A stretch of DNA of 35,767 bases from Equadaptatus sp045642025 (GCA_045642025.1 JAZUIB010000064.1:1-35767), one strand, 5' to 3'; counted from the first letter of the stretch, positions 6,540-15,665 are shown. The notes: generated by a model not told the origin, from the letters alone. Made by a program: numbers and translations.

Positions 6540-9314
6540 TTATTTGCCAAGAACTTCCCTGCAACGGTCGCAAATTCCGTGTTCTGCGACTTCTGTTCGT
6601 CTCTGCCAGCAGCGCGGGCATTTTTCGTATTCACATTTACTGACAAGAATCTTGATGCCTGTCGCTTCATCGGCAAATATATTTTCGCCGCTGACTTCGC
6701 CGAGTCTGCAGTCGGAAACTATCAGAAGCGTTCTCCACTGCTCTGCCGTAAGTTTTCCTGCTGCATCGGCAAATTTTTCACCGAATTCTATTGTCACGTC
6801 AGCGTCAAGCGGATGACCGATAATGTTGTTGGCACGCGCGTTTTCAAGTCCTCTGAGAACTGCCTGGCGCGCGTCTATAATTTTATCCCACACCTGCTCA
6901 ATTTCAGGGTCAATGCCTTCGACATCTGCCTTGGGCCACTCTGAAAGAAATACGCTCTTCGGAAGCGATGTGTCTTTTTCTCTCATGCACTGCCAGATTT
7001 CTTCGGCAGTAAATGAAAGTACGTTTGACATCATAATCGTAACTGCTTTAAGCACTTTCCACATTGTGGTCTGAATTGCACGGCGAGCCGCTGAATCTTC
7101 AGCATCCGTGTAAAGACCGTCTTTGTTAATGTCAATGTAGAGCGCACTCATTTCCTGATCGCAGAACTGGTGAATGAGTGTCATCGGCTGGTGGAATTCG
7201 TATGCTTCAAAGCCTTTGGTAACACGGTCACGCAGTCTGTCAAGTTTGAGCATAACATACTTGTCAAAATCTCCGAGTTTTTCGTTCGGCATCATGTTTT
7301 TCGCAGGGTCAAAGCCGTTGAGATTGCCGAGCAGGAAACGCGCAGTGTTTCTAATACGGCGATATTCTTCCGTAAGTGTCTTGAAGATTTCTTCGGAAAT
7401 ACGAACGTCGCTGCGGTAGTCTGACGAAGCAACCCAAAGACGAAGAATGTCTGCTCCATATTTGTCGGAGATTTTTTCCGGCGTCATAACGTTGCCGAGT
7501 GATTTTGACATTTTGCGCCCATCGCCTGCCATGATAAAGCCGTGCGTAAGAACTGTACCGTACGGTGCTTTGCCGCGGATTGCCACACTATTGAGCAGTG
7601 ATGTCTGAAACCATCCTCTGTGTTGGTCGCTGCCTTCAAGGTAAAGGTCTGCCGGCCATTTAAGGTCGCTCCAGTTGTCAAGTACTGCCGAATGGCTTGT
7701 ACCTGAGTCAAACCATACGTCAAGAATATCGGTTTCTTTTTTAAGGTGATGTCCGCCGCATTTCGGACAGACTGCAAGATCCCCAATAAGTTCTTCGTTG
7801 GACATAGTCCACCAGCAGTTTGTGCCGTGCTCACGGACTTTTTCAGCAAATCTGCGAATACGGTCGCCTGTAAGGATTACTTCACCGCAGTCTTCACAGT
7901 AGAATGCGGGAATCGGTACACCCCAAGTGCGCTGACGTGAGATACACCAGTCTGAACGGTCACGAACCATGTTTGTAATGCGATCCTTGCCCCAGTCAGG
8001 AACCCATTTTACAGAGTCAATAGCTTTAAGCGCCTCTTCCTTGAATTTTGATACGGATATAAACCACTGCGGCGTCGCACGGAAAATGACCGGCTTTTTG
8101 CAGCGCCAGCAGTGCGGATATGAGTGTTTGATTTTAAGGCGTCCGAGAAGTCTGCCGTTGTCCGTAATCATTCGGAATATAACGTTTTCACCCTCATGAA
8201 TGGGCATACCGCCAACAAACGGCAGTTCCTTAACAAAGCAGCCTTTGTCATCAACAGAGTTAAATACGTCTATGCCGTAGCGAATACCTGTTTCATAGTC
8301 ATCCGCGCCGTGTCCGGGCGCTGTGTGAACACAACCTGTACCTGTATCCAATGTGACATAAGGCGCTAAAACTACAGGCAGTTCTATATCATAGAATGGG
8401 TGCGTTGCCTTTGTGTTTTCAAGTTTCTGCCCTTCGCAGGTGATAATTGGATCTCCGAATTCAAGATTCGTCGCTTTTGCAACTTCATCTTTGAGATCTG
8501 CCGCGAAAACATAAATTTTGCCGTTTGCTTCGTAGAAACCGTATTCGTAATGAGCGTGAAGCGCAACGGCGCGAGATGCAGGAAGTGTCCACGGAGTTGT
8601 TGTCCAAATAATGATATTGACGTCTTTTCCCGCAAGTTCAGGGAAAACTTTGGCGGCATCCTGATACTGATACGCAACGTAAATTGACGGTGACACCTCA
8701 TCGCCGTATTCTATTTCAGCTGCAGCAAGCGCTGTCTGACAGTCGTTGCACCAATAGATAGGCTTGTTGCCCTTGTAGATATAGCCTTTGTCTGCCATAT
8801 CCGCAAGACCTTCAAGTTCCGTCGCTTCAAACGCAGGAAGCAGCGTCATATAAGGATGTTCCCAGTCACCTATAACACCAAGACGCTGAAACTGTCCAGA
8901 CTGAACGTCAATAAATTTTCTGGCATAAGCTTCGCAGCGCTTTCGAAGTTCAATCGGCGTAAGCGCCTCTCTGTCCACCCCGTCTTCTTTGAGAACTTTA
9001 AGCTCCGTCGGAAGTCCGTGAGTGTCAAACCCGGGGACATACGGCGTAAAGAAACCGCTGAGCCATTTGTATTTAACTATAAAGTCTTTAAGTATTTTAT
9101 TTGTCGCTGTTCCGATATGAATGCTTGCGTTTGCGTAGGGCGGACCGTCATGAAGAATAAACGACGGCTTGTCGCTGTTTTTCTTTTTCAGTTCACCATA
9201 AAGGTCCATATCCTGCCAAAATTTAAGAAATCCCGGCTCGCGCTGTGAAAGATTTGCGCGCATAGGGAACTCAGTCTGAGGCAGAAGCAGTGTTTCTTTG
9301 TAATCCTGTGCCAT
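6540..9314 (-). CDS. ileS: Isoleucyl-tRNA synthetase
   Basis: This 924-residue class I synthetase charges tRNA-Ile. The HIGH signature appears as ASIHIGTATNKIL with DGPPYAN before it, and the KMSKS loop as GRKMSKSLGNV. The editing domain is present (TTTPWTLPASRA, GHGADDYETG), and the protein ends in a zinc finger (CEYEKCPRC...CDRC), as in bacterial-type IleS of the ~930-residue class. ATG 9314 is chosen because GGAGGT sits six bases upstream; the frame extends further 5', but without homology. A strong promoter lies at 9363-9391. The leader is only about 40 bases, so there is no room for a T-box. Confidence 0.97.
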   Translation of the reverse strand: MAQDYKETLLLPQTEFPMRANLSQREPGFLKFWQDMDLYGELKKKNSDKPSFILHDGPPYANASIHIGTATNKILKDFIVKYKWLSGFFTPYVPGFDTHGLPTELKVLKEDGVDREALTPIELRKRCEAYARKFIDVQSGQFQRLGVIGDWEHPYMTLLPAFEATELEGLADMADKGYIYKGNKPIYWCNDCQTALAAAEIEYGDEVSPSIYVAYQYQDAAKVFPELAGKDVNIIIWTTTPWTLPASRAVALHAHYEYGFYEANGKIYVFAADLKDEVAKATNLEFGDPIITCEGQKLENTKATHPFYDIELPVVLAPYVTLDTGTGCVHTAPGHGADDYETGIRYGIDVFNSVDDKGCFVKELPFVGGMPIHEGENVIFRMITDNGRLLGRLKIKHSYPHCWRCKKPVIFRATPQWFISVSKFKEEALKAIDSVKWVPDWGKDRITNMVRDRSDWCISRQRTWGVPIPAFYCEDCGEVILTGDRIRRFAEKVREHGTNCWWTMSNEELIGDLAVCPKCGGHHLKKETDILDVWFDSGTSHSAVLDNWSDLKWPADLYLEGSDQHRGWFQTSLLNSVAIRGKAPYGTVLTHGFIMAGDGRKMSKSLGNVMTPEKISDKYGADILRLWVASSDYRSDVRISEEIFKTLTEEYRRIRNTARFLLGNLNGFDPAKNMMPNEKLGDFDKYVMLKLDRLRDRVTKGFEAYEFHQPMTLIHQFCDQEMSALYIDINKDGLYTDAEDSAARRAIQTTMWKVLKAVTIMMSNVLSFTAEEIWQCMREKDTSLPKSVFLSEWPKADVEGIDPEIEQVWDKIIDARQAVLRGLENARANNIIGHPLDADVTIEFGEKFADAAGKLTAEQWRTLLIVSDCRLGEVSGENIFADEATGIKILVSKCEYEKCPRCWQRRTEVAEHGICDRCREVLGK

Positions 9315-9362
9315 ATCCGTACCTCCATTTACACTGGATGAATTTTGCTTATTAACCGAAAT

Positions 9363-9391
9363 ATTATACTTGTGAAAACACACTGCGGCAA
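9363..9391 (-). promoter_or_regulatory. Predicted ileS promoter
   Basis: On the minus strand TTGCCG (9391-9386) and a consensus TATAAT (9368-9363) are separated by 17 bases, about 50 bases upstream of the ileS ATG. Confidence 0.75.
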
Positions 9392-9448
9392 GCATTTTAT
9401 ATATTTTTCGCTTTTGAAGTGTATGTTTTCATTTTTTAAAGGAATATT

Positions 9449-9465
9449 GTTATATAATAGTAACA
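9449..9465 (+). promoter_or_regulatory. dgkA promoter -10 region within a repeated 17-mer
   Basis: GTTATATAATAGTAACA contains a consensus TATAAT at 9453-9458, about 30 bases upstream of dgkA. No good -35 box was found. The identical 17-mer occurs upstream of glpK at 20641-20657. Confidence 0.5.
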
Positions 9466-9489
9466 CACAAATGAAAAGGAAAAACTGCC

Positions 9490-9852
9490 ATGTCCGAGTG
9501 GAAAAATAGAAACTGGTTTGACAAAACAGGATATTCGCTTGCAGGACTGCGAGACGCGCTTAAAACAGAAAAAGCCGTAAGGGAGGAAACTCTTACCCTT
9601 GTAATTTTAACTGTTATCGCCTTTGTTAAATTCGGTTTTTCAAATCTGACAAGAGTGTTTGAAATATTCCTTATAAGTCTTATCCCTCTTATTATAGAAC
9701 TTATCAACACCGCGTTTGAAATTATTACAGATTTTACCTGCGGTACTGATTACAAAGAGGAAATCCGTATGGCAAAAGACATGCTTTCAGGCGCAGTACT
9801 GCTTACTTTGATTGTCTGCTACTCTTCCTGTCTCTTATTGTTTTTTAAATGA
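9490..9852 (+). CDS. dgkA: Diacylglycerol kinase, DgkA family
   Basis: This small integral membrane kinase (120 residues) has an N-terminal amphipathic helix and three hydrophobic segments (about 34-50, 57-75 and 97-118). The family signature is seen as ELINTAFEIITDF followed by RMAKDMLSGAVLL, with the catalytic glutamate and the E/N/D residues in place. It phosphorylates diacylglycerol (or undecaprenol in Gram-positive homologues) with ATP, recycling lipid from envelope synthesis. AAAAGGA precedes ATG 9490. Its last 18 bases overlap the end of the convergent S55-peptidase gene. The flanking genes give no functional link. Confidence 0.92.
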   Translation: MSEWKNRNWFDKTGYSLAGLRDALKTEKAVREETLTLVILTVIAFVKFGFSNLTRVFEIFLISLIPLIIELINTAFEIITDFTCGTDYKEEIRMAKDMLSGAVLLTLIVCYSSCLLLFFK

Positions 9853-12063
9853 TTCACGCTCGGAATTTTTGAAATACTGTACAGCAGGTTCTTCGGAGTC
9901 TGTTCTGCTTTTGTTTGACGACGTTTCCAATTCCTCTTTAACTGCCTTTTCAAGTATTTTTAGAAATTCCTCCAATTCTTTCATTCCCTCTTTACCTGAT
10001 TTTCTTATTTTGATAAATTTACGCTGAATACCGTCCATATAATAATTCGTGTCAAGTATACGAAGACTGCCTTCCTCTAAGCGCTCTTTCTGGATTTCGC
10101 TCATCAAACGTGTATCAGTAAGGAATCTAGGAAGCTTTACCGAGTCTTTGTCACTCTCTTTTTTATCAATTTTATCATTATATTCGGCATCCTTGCCACC
10201 CTTGTCATCTTCATCATTTCCATCGCGTTTCTGGTTCATTTTACCAAGTGTGGAATCATGTTTTTTCTTTTTTTCCGCAGGCATTTCAGGACCGCCTATT
10301 TCAGCAATAAGCATATTATTGGTTTCTTGAACACTGAGCTCCTGCAACAGACTTTCAAGACTTGTTATCTGAGCAAGTCCACGCAGTACCGCATCTTCCT
10401 TCTGAGGTTCTATGCATCCAGCACGAACGTCAATTTCGCATATTCCTTCGGCATCTTTCGGAACCCGAAGTGCAATTTTTTTGAGGATGGGTTCTTTTCT
10501 CCAAGGGCGGATTGCCACTTCAAGCTTAATAACATCTCCAGGCTCGTAAAATTCTTTTTCATCAATAATTTTCAGGCTATCGATAACAGCAATGCGGGGA
10601 ATTCTGGTAAGCAGGACTTCTAATTCTATCCCCAATGGTGTAATGTCGTCGAATCTGTTTAGCGCAAAAATACTGGTAAGCAGTTTCATACTTTTTTCAA
10701 CAGGCTCAAGAGCATTTTCCGATGAGAAGAAAATATCACGGCGTTCCCATGTTTCTTTAAGCCCTCCGCCATTGATACCGAAGCGAATCATCAGCGTGCC
10801 CTCGCCTTTACGTGCCCATTCACTTTCAAGTATACTCAACACCCCTGCCTGCCCGAGTTCGGGTGACAAATACGGGTCTGCTATTGTTCTGAAACGTTTT
10901 GCCTTGACCCTGTTATCGTCCAAATCATGTATCAGCACATCATAAGACACACATGGTGGAAGTTGTCCGAAATAGCCTCCTATTGCCTCCGGTCTGTCTT
11001 GTGTAACAATTCCCGTAATATTACCAATGCTGCCAAGTTTAAAAGCTTGCTGCATATTAGGAATAATACGGATTATTTTAGATTCTGTAAGCGGCATTGC
11101 AACAGCACCGCGCTTAAGCATAGGGTGCCCAAACGCAAGGAAACGCCCGTCTTTGTCAACAGCCGTAAGAGTGCCTATTCCGCCCAAAGATATATCTCCC
11201 CAGGCAAGTACTACTCCCATAGATGCTCCAGGCTGCATACGTTTATTTAATGTCACTCCGTTGTTAACATCAGAGGTTGCCGCAAGAGGTATTATTTTCG
11301 TACCAAGTTTGTTTTCAAGCTGTTTTATGCTGTTTTCTTCAATACCGTCAGCCTGTAGAATAAAACTCAAAGGAACAATTTCTGCATTTTTCAGTTGCTC
11401 TATGTCTAACGAAACATCATCCATCAGCAAAAACGGTGAATGTTCTGGTTTTTTCCTAATTTTTTCAAAATCTTCTATCAACACGGGAGGAGGAGCATCA
11501 CGATCAGGTGTAACTGTTTCCTCCTCCTTGTTATTGTCAACACTGATTATTGACCGCACTGGCGTGTAGTTATCAACTGCTAAAAAGTCATCGTCTTCCG
11601 GATATTTTGTCTTTATAAACGGCGGTATAATATCCTGTCTGTCCATACTTCTGCACATTTCATCAATGGGAGTAACAAGCCCAAGGCTCTTGTCTGCAAA
11701 AGACCATGCATAGGCAAACGCTCCAATAAGTTTTCCATCAACATAAACAGGAGACCCGCTCATACCGGCGGCAGCACCTCCAGCTTCCAAGAGCGTATTG
11801 TCTGTAATTTTGACTAGAATGAGCTTTTTGGGTGATGTTTTGCGTTCTATGACTCCCTCAATACAGATGGTATGTTTTGAAATTTCACTGCCGCTGAGAA
11901 CTGTTTTTAGATAACCCGTCATACCCTTTTTTATAGCAGAAACAGGCATTACCTGCTCCATAGGCACAAAACTTTTTTTTACTGTAATCTCTGCCAGGCA
12001 AGGCATCTGGAGCAATGTAATCAGCAGTGTCGCCAGTAATACTTTTAGTATGTTTCTGTTCAT
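9835..12063 (-). CDS. SpoIVB-type S55 peptidase domain protein, exported
   Basis: The protein has about 742 residues. A signal peptide (MNRNILKVLLATLLITL, cleavage near CLAEI) is followed by GMTGYLKTVLSG and the serine motif GMSGSPVYVDGKLIGAFAYAW around residues 100-120, which defines the peptidase S55 family. A second conserved block, GGIGTLTAVDKDGRFLAFGHPM, lies near residue 290-310. The C-terminal third is less conserved and holds a strongly charged K/D/E-rich stretch before the last 100 residues. It is expected in the periplasm. ATG 12063 is preferred over 12072 because AGGAG is then 10 bases away; the first ATG overlaps the prfB stop. It follows prfB directly and is probably cotranscribed with it. 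Despite the SpoIVB name no sporulation role is implied. Confidence 0.82.
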   Translation of the reverse strand: MNRNILKVLLATLLITLLQMPCLAEITVKKSFVPMEQVMPVSAIKKGMTGYLKTVLSGSEISKHTICIEGVIERKTSPKKLILVKITDNTLLEAGGAAAGMSGSPVYVDGKLIGAFAYAWSFADKSLGLVTPIDEMCRSMDRQDIIPPFIKTKYPEDDDFLAVDNYTPVRSIISVDNNKEEETVTPDRDAPPPVLIEDFEKIRKKPEHSPFLLMDDVSLDIEQLKNAEIVPLSFILQADGIEENSIKQLENKLGTKIIPLAATSDVNNGVTLNKRMQPGASMGVVLAWGDISLGGIGTLTAVDKDGRFLAFGHPMLKRGAVAMPLTESKIIRIIPNMQQAFKLGSIGNITGIVTQDRPEAIGGYFGQLPPCVSYDVLIHDLDDNRVKAKRFRTIADPYLSPELGQAGVLSILESEWARKGEGTLMIRFGINGGGLKETWERRDIFFSSENALEPVEKSMKLLTSIFALNRFDDITPLGIELEVLLTRIPRIAVIDSLKIIDEKEFYEPGDVIKLEVAIRPWRKEPILKKIALRVPKDAEGICEIDVRAGCIEPQKEDAVLRGLAQITSLESLLQELSVQETNNMLIAEIGGPEMPAEKKKKHDSTLGKMNQKRDGNDEDDKGGKDAEYNDKIDKKESDKDSVKLPRFLTDTRLMSEIQKERLEEGSLRILDTNYYMDGIQRKFIKIRKSGKEGMKELEEFLKILEKAVKEELETSSNKSRTDSEEPAVQYFKNSERESFKKQ

Positions 12064-12064
12064 C

Positions 12065-13187
12065 TCAATCATTCTCCTGCGCTATTTTCCCAGTTTTGAG
12101 GAAACGAAGCCAAGCCATAAGCAACGAGTCAATTTTTCCGTCAAGAACGGCGTCAACGTTACCCATTTCTAATAACGTACGATGGTCTTTAACAAGCTGA
12201 AACGGCTGCAGCGTATAAGATCTTATCTGACTTCCCCATGCAATAGCGCGTTTTTCTCCGTGCAGATTATCAATCTGTTCCTGTTTTTCTCTCATCTGTT
12301 TTTCAAAAAGTTTCCCGCGAAGCACCTGCATTGCAGTTGCCCTGTTCATATGCTGTGAGCGCTCAGTCTGACAGCTGACTACAATCCCTGAGGGGATATG
12401 CGTAATACGAACGGCTGAATCGGTCATATTAACATACTGACCACCGGCACCACTTGCACGAAATGTATCGGTCTTTAGGTCTTCAGAACGTATTTCAATT
12501 TCAACATCCTCAGAAAGCACCGGCATCACTTCGACTGAAGCAAAACTTGTGTGGCGGCGTTTTGCAGTATCAAACGGTGAAATGCGGACAAGTCTGTGTA
12601 CCCCCTGTTCACCTTTAAGATACCCATAGGCGTAATCACCAGAAATTGAGAAAGTAACACTTTTTACCCCTGCTTCCTGGTCAGGAAGTTCATCTATAAC
12701 TTTAACCAAATATTTGTGATCTTCAGCCCAGCGAACATACATTCTGTAAAGCATTTCCGCCCAATCCTGAGCATCAAGACCACCTGCCCCTGAATGAACC
12801 ATCACTATAGCATCTCCAGAATCGTATTCACCGTCAAGTAATACGTAAATCTGATACTCATCAATTTTTTCGCCAAGTGTTTTTGCACGTGCGAAAAACT
12901 CTTTCGATAATTCGGAATCTTCGGCCTCATTCAAAAGTTCCGTTATTGTTTCAAGTTCTTCTATCTCATTTTTTACACCGGAAATTTTTTCAAGGCGCGC
13001 TTCTATGCGCGCAATCTCACGCGATACATCCTGAGCTTGCTCAGAATTCCAGAAATCGGCGTTTTCAGTTAATTTACTAAGTTCTGCAACTTTTTTTTCT
13101 GCCGCAGGCAGGTCAAAGGCTCTCACGCAGTTCATCAAACGATGAACGCAGGTTAGACATGACTGTTGACACCGGAAGCATTACCAT
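12065..13187 (-). CDS. prfB: Peptide chain release factor 2, with programmed +1 frameshift
   Basis: RF2 recognises UGA/UAA stop codons and triggers peptide release. GAGGQYVNMTDSAVRITHIPSG contains the catalytic GGQ, and ISPFDTAKRRHTSF contains SPF, the RF2-specific anticodon-like tripeptide. The gene is in two frames. ATG 13187 (preceded by GGGAGGGG) encodes 24 residues ending ELRESL, then an in-frame TGA at 13115-13113. Skipping T13115 gives GAC and continues as DLPAAEKKVAEL to the stop at 12065, 373 residues in total. The downstream frame alone, starting at 13138, lacks a ribosome site and the conserved first helix. The S55-peptidase gene follows it immediately. Confidence 0.95.
13112..13118 (-). 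promoter_or_regulatory. RF2 autoregulatory +1 frameshift site CTT TGA C
   Basis: The minus strand reads CTTTGAC at 13118-13112, the canonical slippery leucine codon, UGA and C of prfB. A purine-rich GTGAGAG lies just upstream and may serve as the internal Shine-Dalgarno stimulator, although it is weaker than the E. coli AGGGGG. Low RF2 would favour the shift and so raise RF2 synthesis. Confidence 0.92.
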
Positions 13188-13211
13188 GTTTACCCCTCCC
13201 TTGCAAAACGG

Positions 13212-13239
13212 TTTACATTATACGCCACTACGGTATAAA
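13212..13239 (+). promoter_or_regulatory. Predicted birA promoter, overlapping the prfB -10
   Basis: TTTACA (13212-13217) and TATAAA (13234-13239) are spaced 16 bases apart, 25 bases before the birA start. On the opposite strand TATAAT (13222-13217) is a likely prfB -10, so the divergent promoters interlock. Confidence 0.45.
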
Positions 13240-13264
13240 ATGAAATAGTAAGGGAGATGGAACA

Positions 13265-14050
13265 TTGGACAAGAATTTCAGCATTAAACTTCTTAGAGCA
13301 TATCTTGATGCGGCTGAATATCGCGGTCAGTTATTTTATTTTGAAGAAGCTGAATCCACACAAAAATCAGCTAAAAATTTCATAAACAAGAATGGCACTA
13401 CAAATGCTCTTTTTATTACAGACAGGCAGACAGACGGACGCGGCAGAAACAACCGCTGTTGGATATCATCGGCATACAAATCCCTTACATTCTCTCTGCT
13501 CACTCGCCCTGTACTTTTACCTGAACAACTTTCATATACCGGCTATGCGGCAGGACTTGCAGTACAGAATGCACTTCGTAGCCATAATATCTGTACTCAG
13601 CTCAAGTGGCCAAATGATTTACTTCTGACCGGCAAAAAGATAGGTGGAATATTAAGCGAAAGCGCTGTCGTTCATAATACTGTCTTTTATCTCATAACAG
13701 GCTTTGGAATCAACGTAAATCAAACCGCAAACGATTTTTCTGATGATATAAAAGATGTTGCTGTATCGCTTAGAACAGCCTATAATGAAGAATTTTGCCG
13801 TGAGCAGCTCACTGCGGAAATAGTTACGGAATATCTTAAACTCCTTACGCTGCTTGAAATAACACCTGCGGAACTTTTGAAAATTTATAAAAACAGATGT
13901 GATACCATCGGTAAAAACGTGAAAATTATGTCCGACAACTTTGAGATTTCAGGAATTGCGGAAGACATTAACACTGACGGTTCAATTCTGATAAATAAAA
14001 ACGGCGAAAAACACTCGTTTTTCGCCGCAGATATTACCCATTTACGTTGA
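13265..14050 (+). CDS. birA: Biotin-[acetyl-CoA-carboxylase] ligase, monofunctional type
   Basis: The protein has 261 residues. It attaches biotin via biotinyl-AMP to the biotin carrier of acetyl-CoA or other carboxylases. Motifs in order: STQKSAKNF, the biotin-binding loop DGRGRNNRCW, KWPNDLLLTGKKIGGIL with the catalytic lysine, and FGINVN. A small C-terminal SH3-like domain is present. There is no N-terminal winged helix, so this is the class without repressor activity. The start is TTG 13265, preceded by GGGAGATGG; no ATG is available nearby. Its stop lies two bases from the convergent lptF/G stop. Confidence 0.93.
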   Translation: MDKNFSIKLLRAYLDAAEYRGQLFYFEEAESTQKSAKNFINKNGTTNALFITDRQTDGRGRNNRCWISSAYKSLTFSLLTRPVLLPEQLSYTGYAAGLAVQNALRSHNICTQLKWPNDLLLTGKKIGGILSESAVVHNTVFYLITGFGINVNQTANDFSDDIKDVAVSLRTAYNEEFCREQLTAEIVTEYLKLLTLLEITPAELLKIYKNRCDTIGKNVKIMSDNFEISGIAEDINTDGSILINKNGEKHSFFAADITHLR

Positions 14051-14052
14051 CA

Positions 14053-15186
14053 CTAACCAAGTTTATTGGCTCTTTGACACAATTTTACGCCCAAAACAAG
14101 GAATACTATATTTGCAATCCAAGCCGACAGAAATGCCGGTATTAAACCTGCTTCCCCCATTGAACGCGAAAAAGACATTATTACATAGTATACAAAAACA
14201 ATTATTACGCTGAGCCCAACACCTCTGCTTGAATTTGTACGCTGCGGACGGCTCCCCAGAGCGGCACCTACGATTGCCAAAATAAGGCAGGCCCACGGGA
14301 TTGCCAGTCTGAAATGAAGTGCAACCCAAAGTTTTGTAGGGTCTTCACCCATTTTATTTTTTGTCTGTATAAATTTATATAATCCCAAAATTCCCATCTG
14401 GTCAGGATTATCGGCACTATGTTTAAGTTCGTCTGGATTCAAGTTAAGATTAAGCTGTTGTGTGTCAAATTTAAACAACGCAGATGCTTCGACATCATCT
14501 TTAATTTCATACACTCTGCCATTATAAATTTTCCAGCAACCGTCAGACCATTCACCCTTTTCTGCGCTTGTGAGACGTACCAACTGCCCATTCTCATATT
14601 CTTGAACTCGTATATCACGCATCTGCCCGCTTCCAACTGCAATTTTGCTCACATATACAACACGCTTGAGTTCATCATCTTCTTCTTGCTTAAGAAAAAC
14701 CTTTTCTTTAAACAGCACAGGCGATTTTCTCAGAACTTCATACATCATTACATTTCCTGCTGCTTTTTCACTTACTGGTACAAGTGTCTCGTTAAAAACT
14801 ATAGCTCCCAATGAAACAATAACAGAAACCAACAGTACGGATTTAATTATTCTGTTAAAAGAAAGGCCTGCAGATTTTAGCGCAACAAGCTCTGAATTTG
14901 CAGACATAGTACTAAATCCTATAAGCGCAGCAAGAAGACAGCTCATAGGTATTGTAAGAGCAACAATTCCGGGAAGACTGTAAAGGAAAATTCGCGTTAT
15001 GATACCAATTGACACTCCGCGTTCAATAATCAACTCTGCCAGCCTGAAAAGCAACCCGCCGGCAACGAGTATGGTTGTAAACACCATAATGCCGAAAAAG
15101 AACGGAGCGGTTAATTCACCAAGAACAAATCTGTCAAGGGCACGAATTGTGAACAGTTCTTTAAGTTTTAATAAGAAAACTTTCAT
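14053..15186 (-). CDS. LptF/LptG (YjgP/YjgQ) family lipopolysaccharide export permease
   Basis: This inner-membrane protein of about 377 residues has transmembrane segments near the N-terminus (PFFFGIMVFTTILVAGGLLF, then IFLYSLPGIVALTIPMSCLL) and three at the C-terminus, with a periplasmic beta-jellyroll domain between. That is the layout of LptF and LptG, which work with LptB2 to extract LPS and hand it to LptC/LptA. LptF and LptG cannot be separated reliably from one copy. ATG 15186 is chosen; it starts one base after the kdsC stop, while the longer frame would overlap kdsC. It is the last gene of the lipid A block. Confidence 0.88.
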   Translation of the reverse strand: MKVFLLKLKELFTIRALDRFVLGELTAPFFFGIMVFTTILVAGGLLFRLAELIIERGVSIGIITRIFLYSLPGIVALTIPMSCLLAALIGFSTMSANSELVALKSAGLSFNRIIKSVLLVSVIVSLGAIVFNETLVPVSEKAAGNVMMYEVLRKSPVLFKEKVFLKQEEDDELKRVVYVSKIAVGSGQMRDIRVQEYENGQLVRLTSAEKGEWSDGCWKIYNGRVYEIKDDVEASALFKFDTQQLNLNLNPDELKHSADNPDQMGILGLYKFIQTKNKMGEDPTKLWVALHFRLAIPWACLILAIVGAALGSRPQRTNSSRGVGLSVIIVFVYYVIMSFSRSMGEAGLIPAFLSAWIANIVFLVLGVKLCQRANKLG

Positions 15187-15187
15187 T

Positions 15188-15664
15188 CTATAGTTTCTCA
15201 CTCTCATTAAACTCAAGTATTTTTTCAGCCATGTCTCTAACTGCGCCAAAGCCCCCGTCAGACGGCGCAATCCAGTCGGCTACTTCCTTAGCCTGCCCAC
15301 TAGCATTTGCAGGCGTCATACCAAGCTGCGACCAGATAAGACACTCTACATCGGGAATATCATCACCTGCATAGGCTATTTCTTCCCGTACAATATTCCA
15401 TTTTGCAGCAAGTTTTTTCAAATCTTGCAGTTTGTGCTGTGTACCATTAACACAGGCATCAATTTTGAGATTATCAGCCCTCTGCTGAGTCGCTGCAGAA
15501 TAGCGCCCACTGATAAAAGCAATTTTTATACCGGCATTTTTAAGCATGACGATACCATAGCCGTCACGTACTGAAAATCGTTTAAATTCTCTGCCGTTTC
15601 CGTCCATATAAACACCGTCATCCGTCAAAGTACCGTCTATATCCAGTGCAAAAAGTTTAATCAC
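15188..15664 (-). CDS. kdsC: 3-deoxy-D-manno-octulosonate 8-phosphate phosphatase
   Basis: This is a capless HAD phosphatase of 158 residues, the usual KdsC length. Motif I is ALDIDGTLTDDGVY, motif II is FISGRYS, motif III is the lysine of GTQHKLQDL, and motif IV is YAGDDIPDV. The tetrameric enzyme hydrolyses KDO-8-P to KDO for the inner core of LPS. The start is GTG 15664, one base after the lpxA stop, indicating translational coupling. The position among lpxA and lptF/G supports the KdsC assignment over other C0-type HAD enzymes. Confidence 0.93.
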   Translation of the reverse strand: MIKLFALDIDGTLTDDGVYMDGNGREFKRFSVRDGYGIVMLKNAGIKIAFISGRYSAATQQRADNLKIDACVNGTQHKLQDLKKLAAKWNIVREEIAYAGDDIPDVECLIWSQLGMTPANASGQAKEVADWIAPSDGGFGAVRDMAEKILEFNESEKL

Positions 15665-15665
15665 A

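Noticed and set aside
6285..6944. Plus-strand open frame (219 codons) across rluD and ileS
   Set aside because: Lies antisense to two well-conserved genes and spans the ileS terminator; no family features.
9315..9362. Possible T-box leader upstream of ileS
   Set aside because: The distance from the predicted -10 to the ATG is about 50 bases, far too short for a T-box with specifier loop and antiterminator.
9315..9395. Extended IleS N-terminus from 9395
   Set aside because: It would cover the predicted promoter and has no homology. GGAGGT sits correctly before ATG 9314.
12065..13138. prfB starting at the ATG at 13138 as a single frame
   Set aside because: No ribosome site there. The CTT TGA C frameshift site with a ribosome-site-supported ATG at 13187 explains the gene better.
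15187..15270. Extended LptF/G N-terminus from 15270
   Set aside because: It would overlap the end of kdsC by 83 bases. ATG 15186, one base after the kdsC stop, gives the usual N-terminus.
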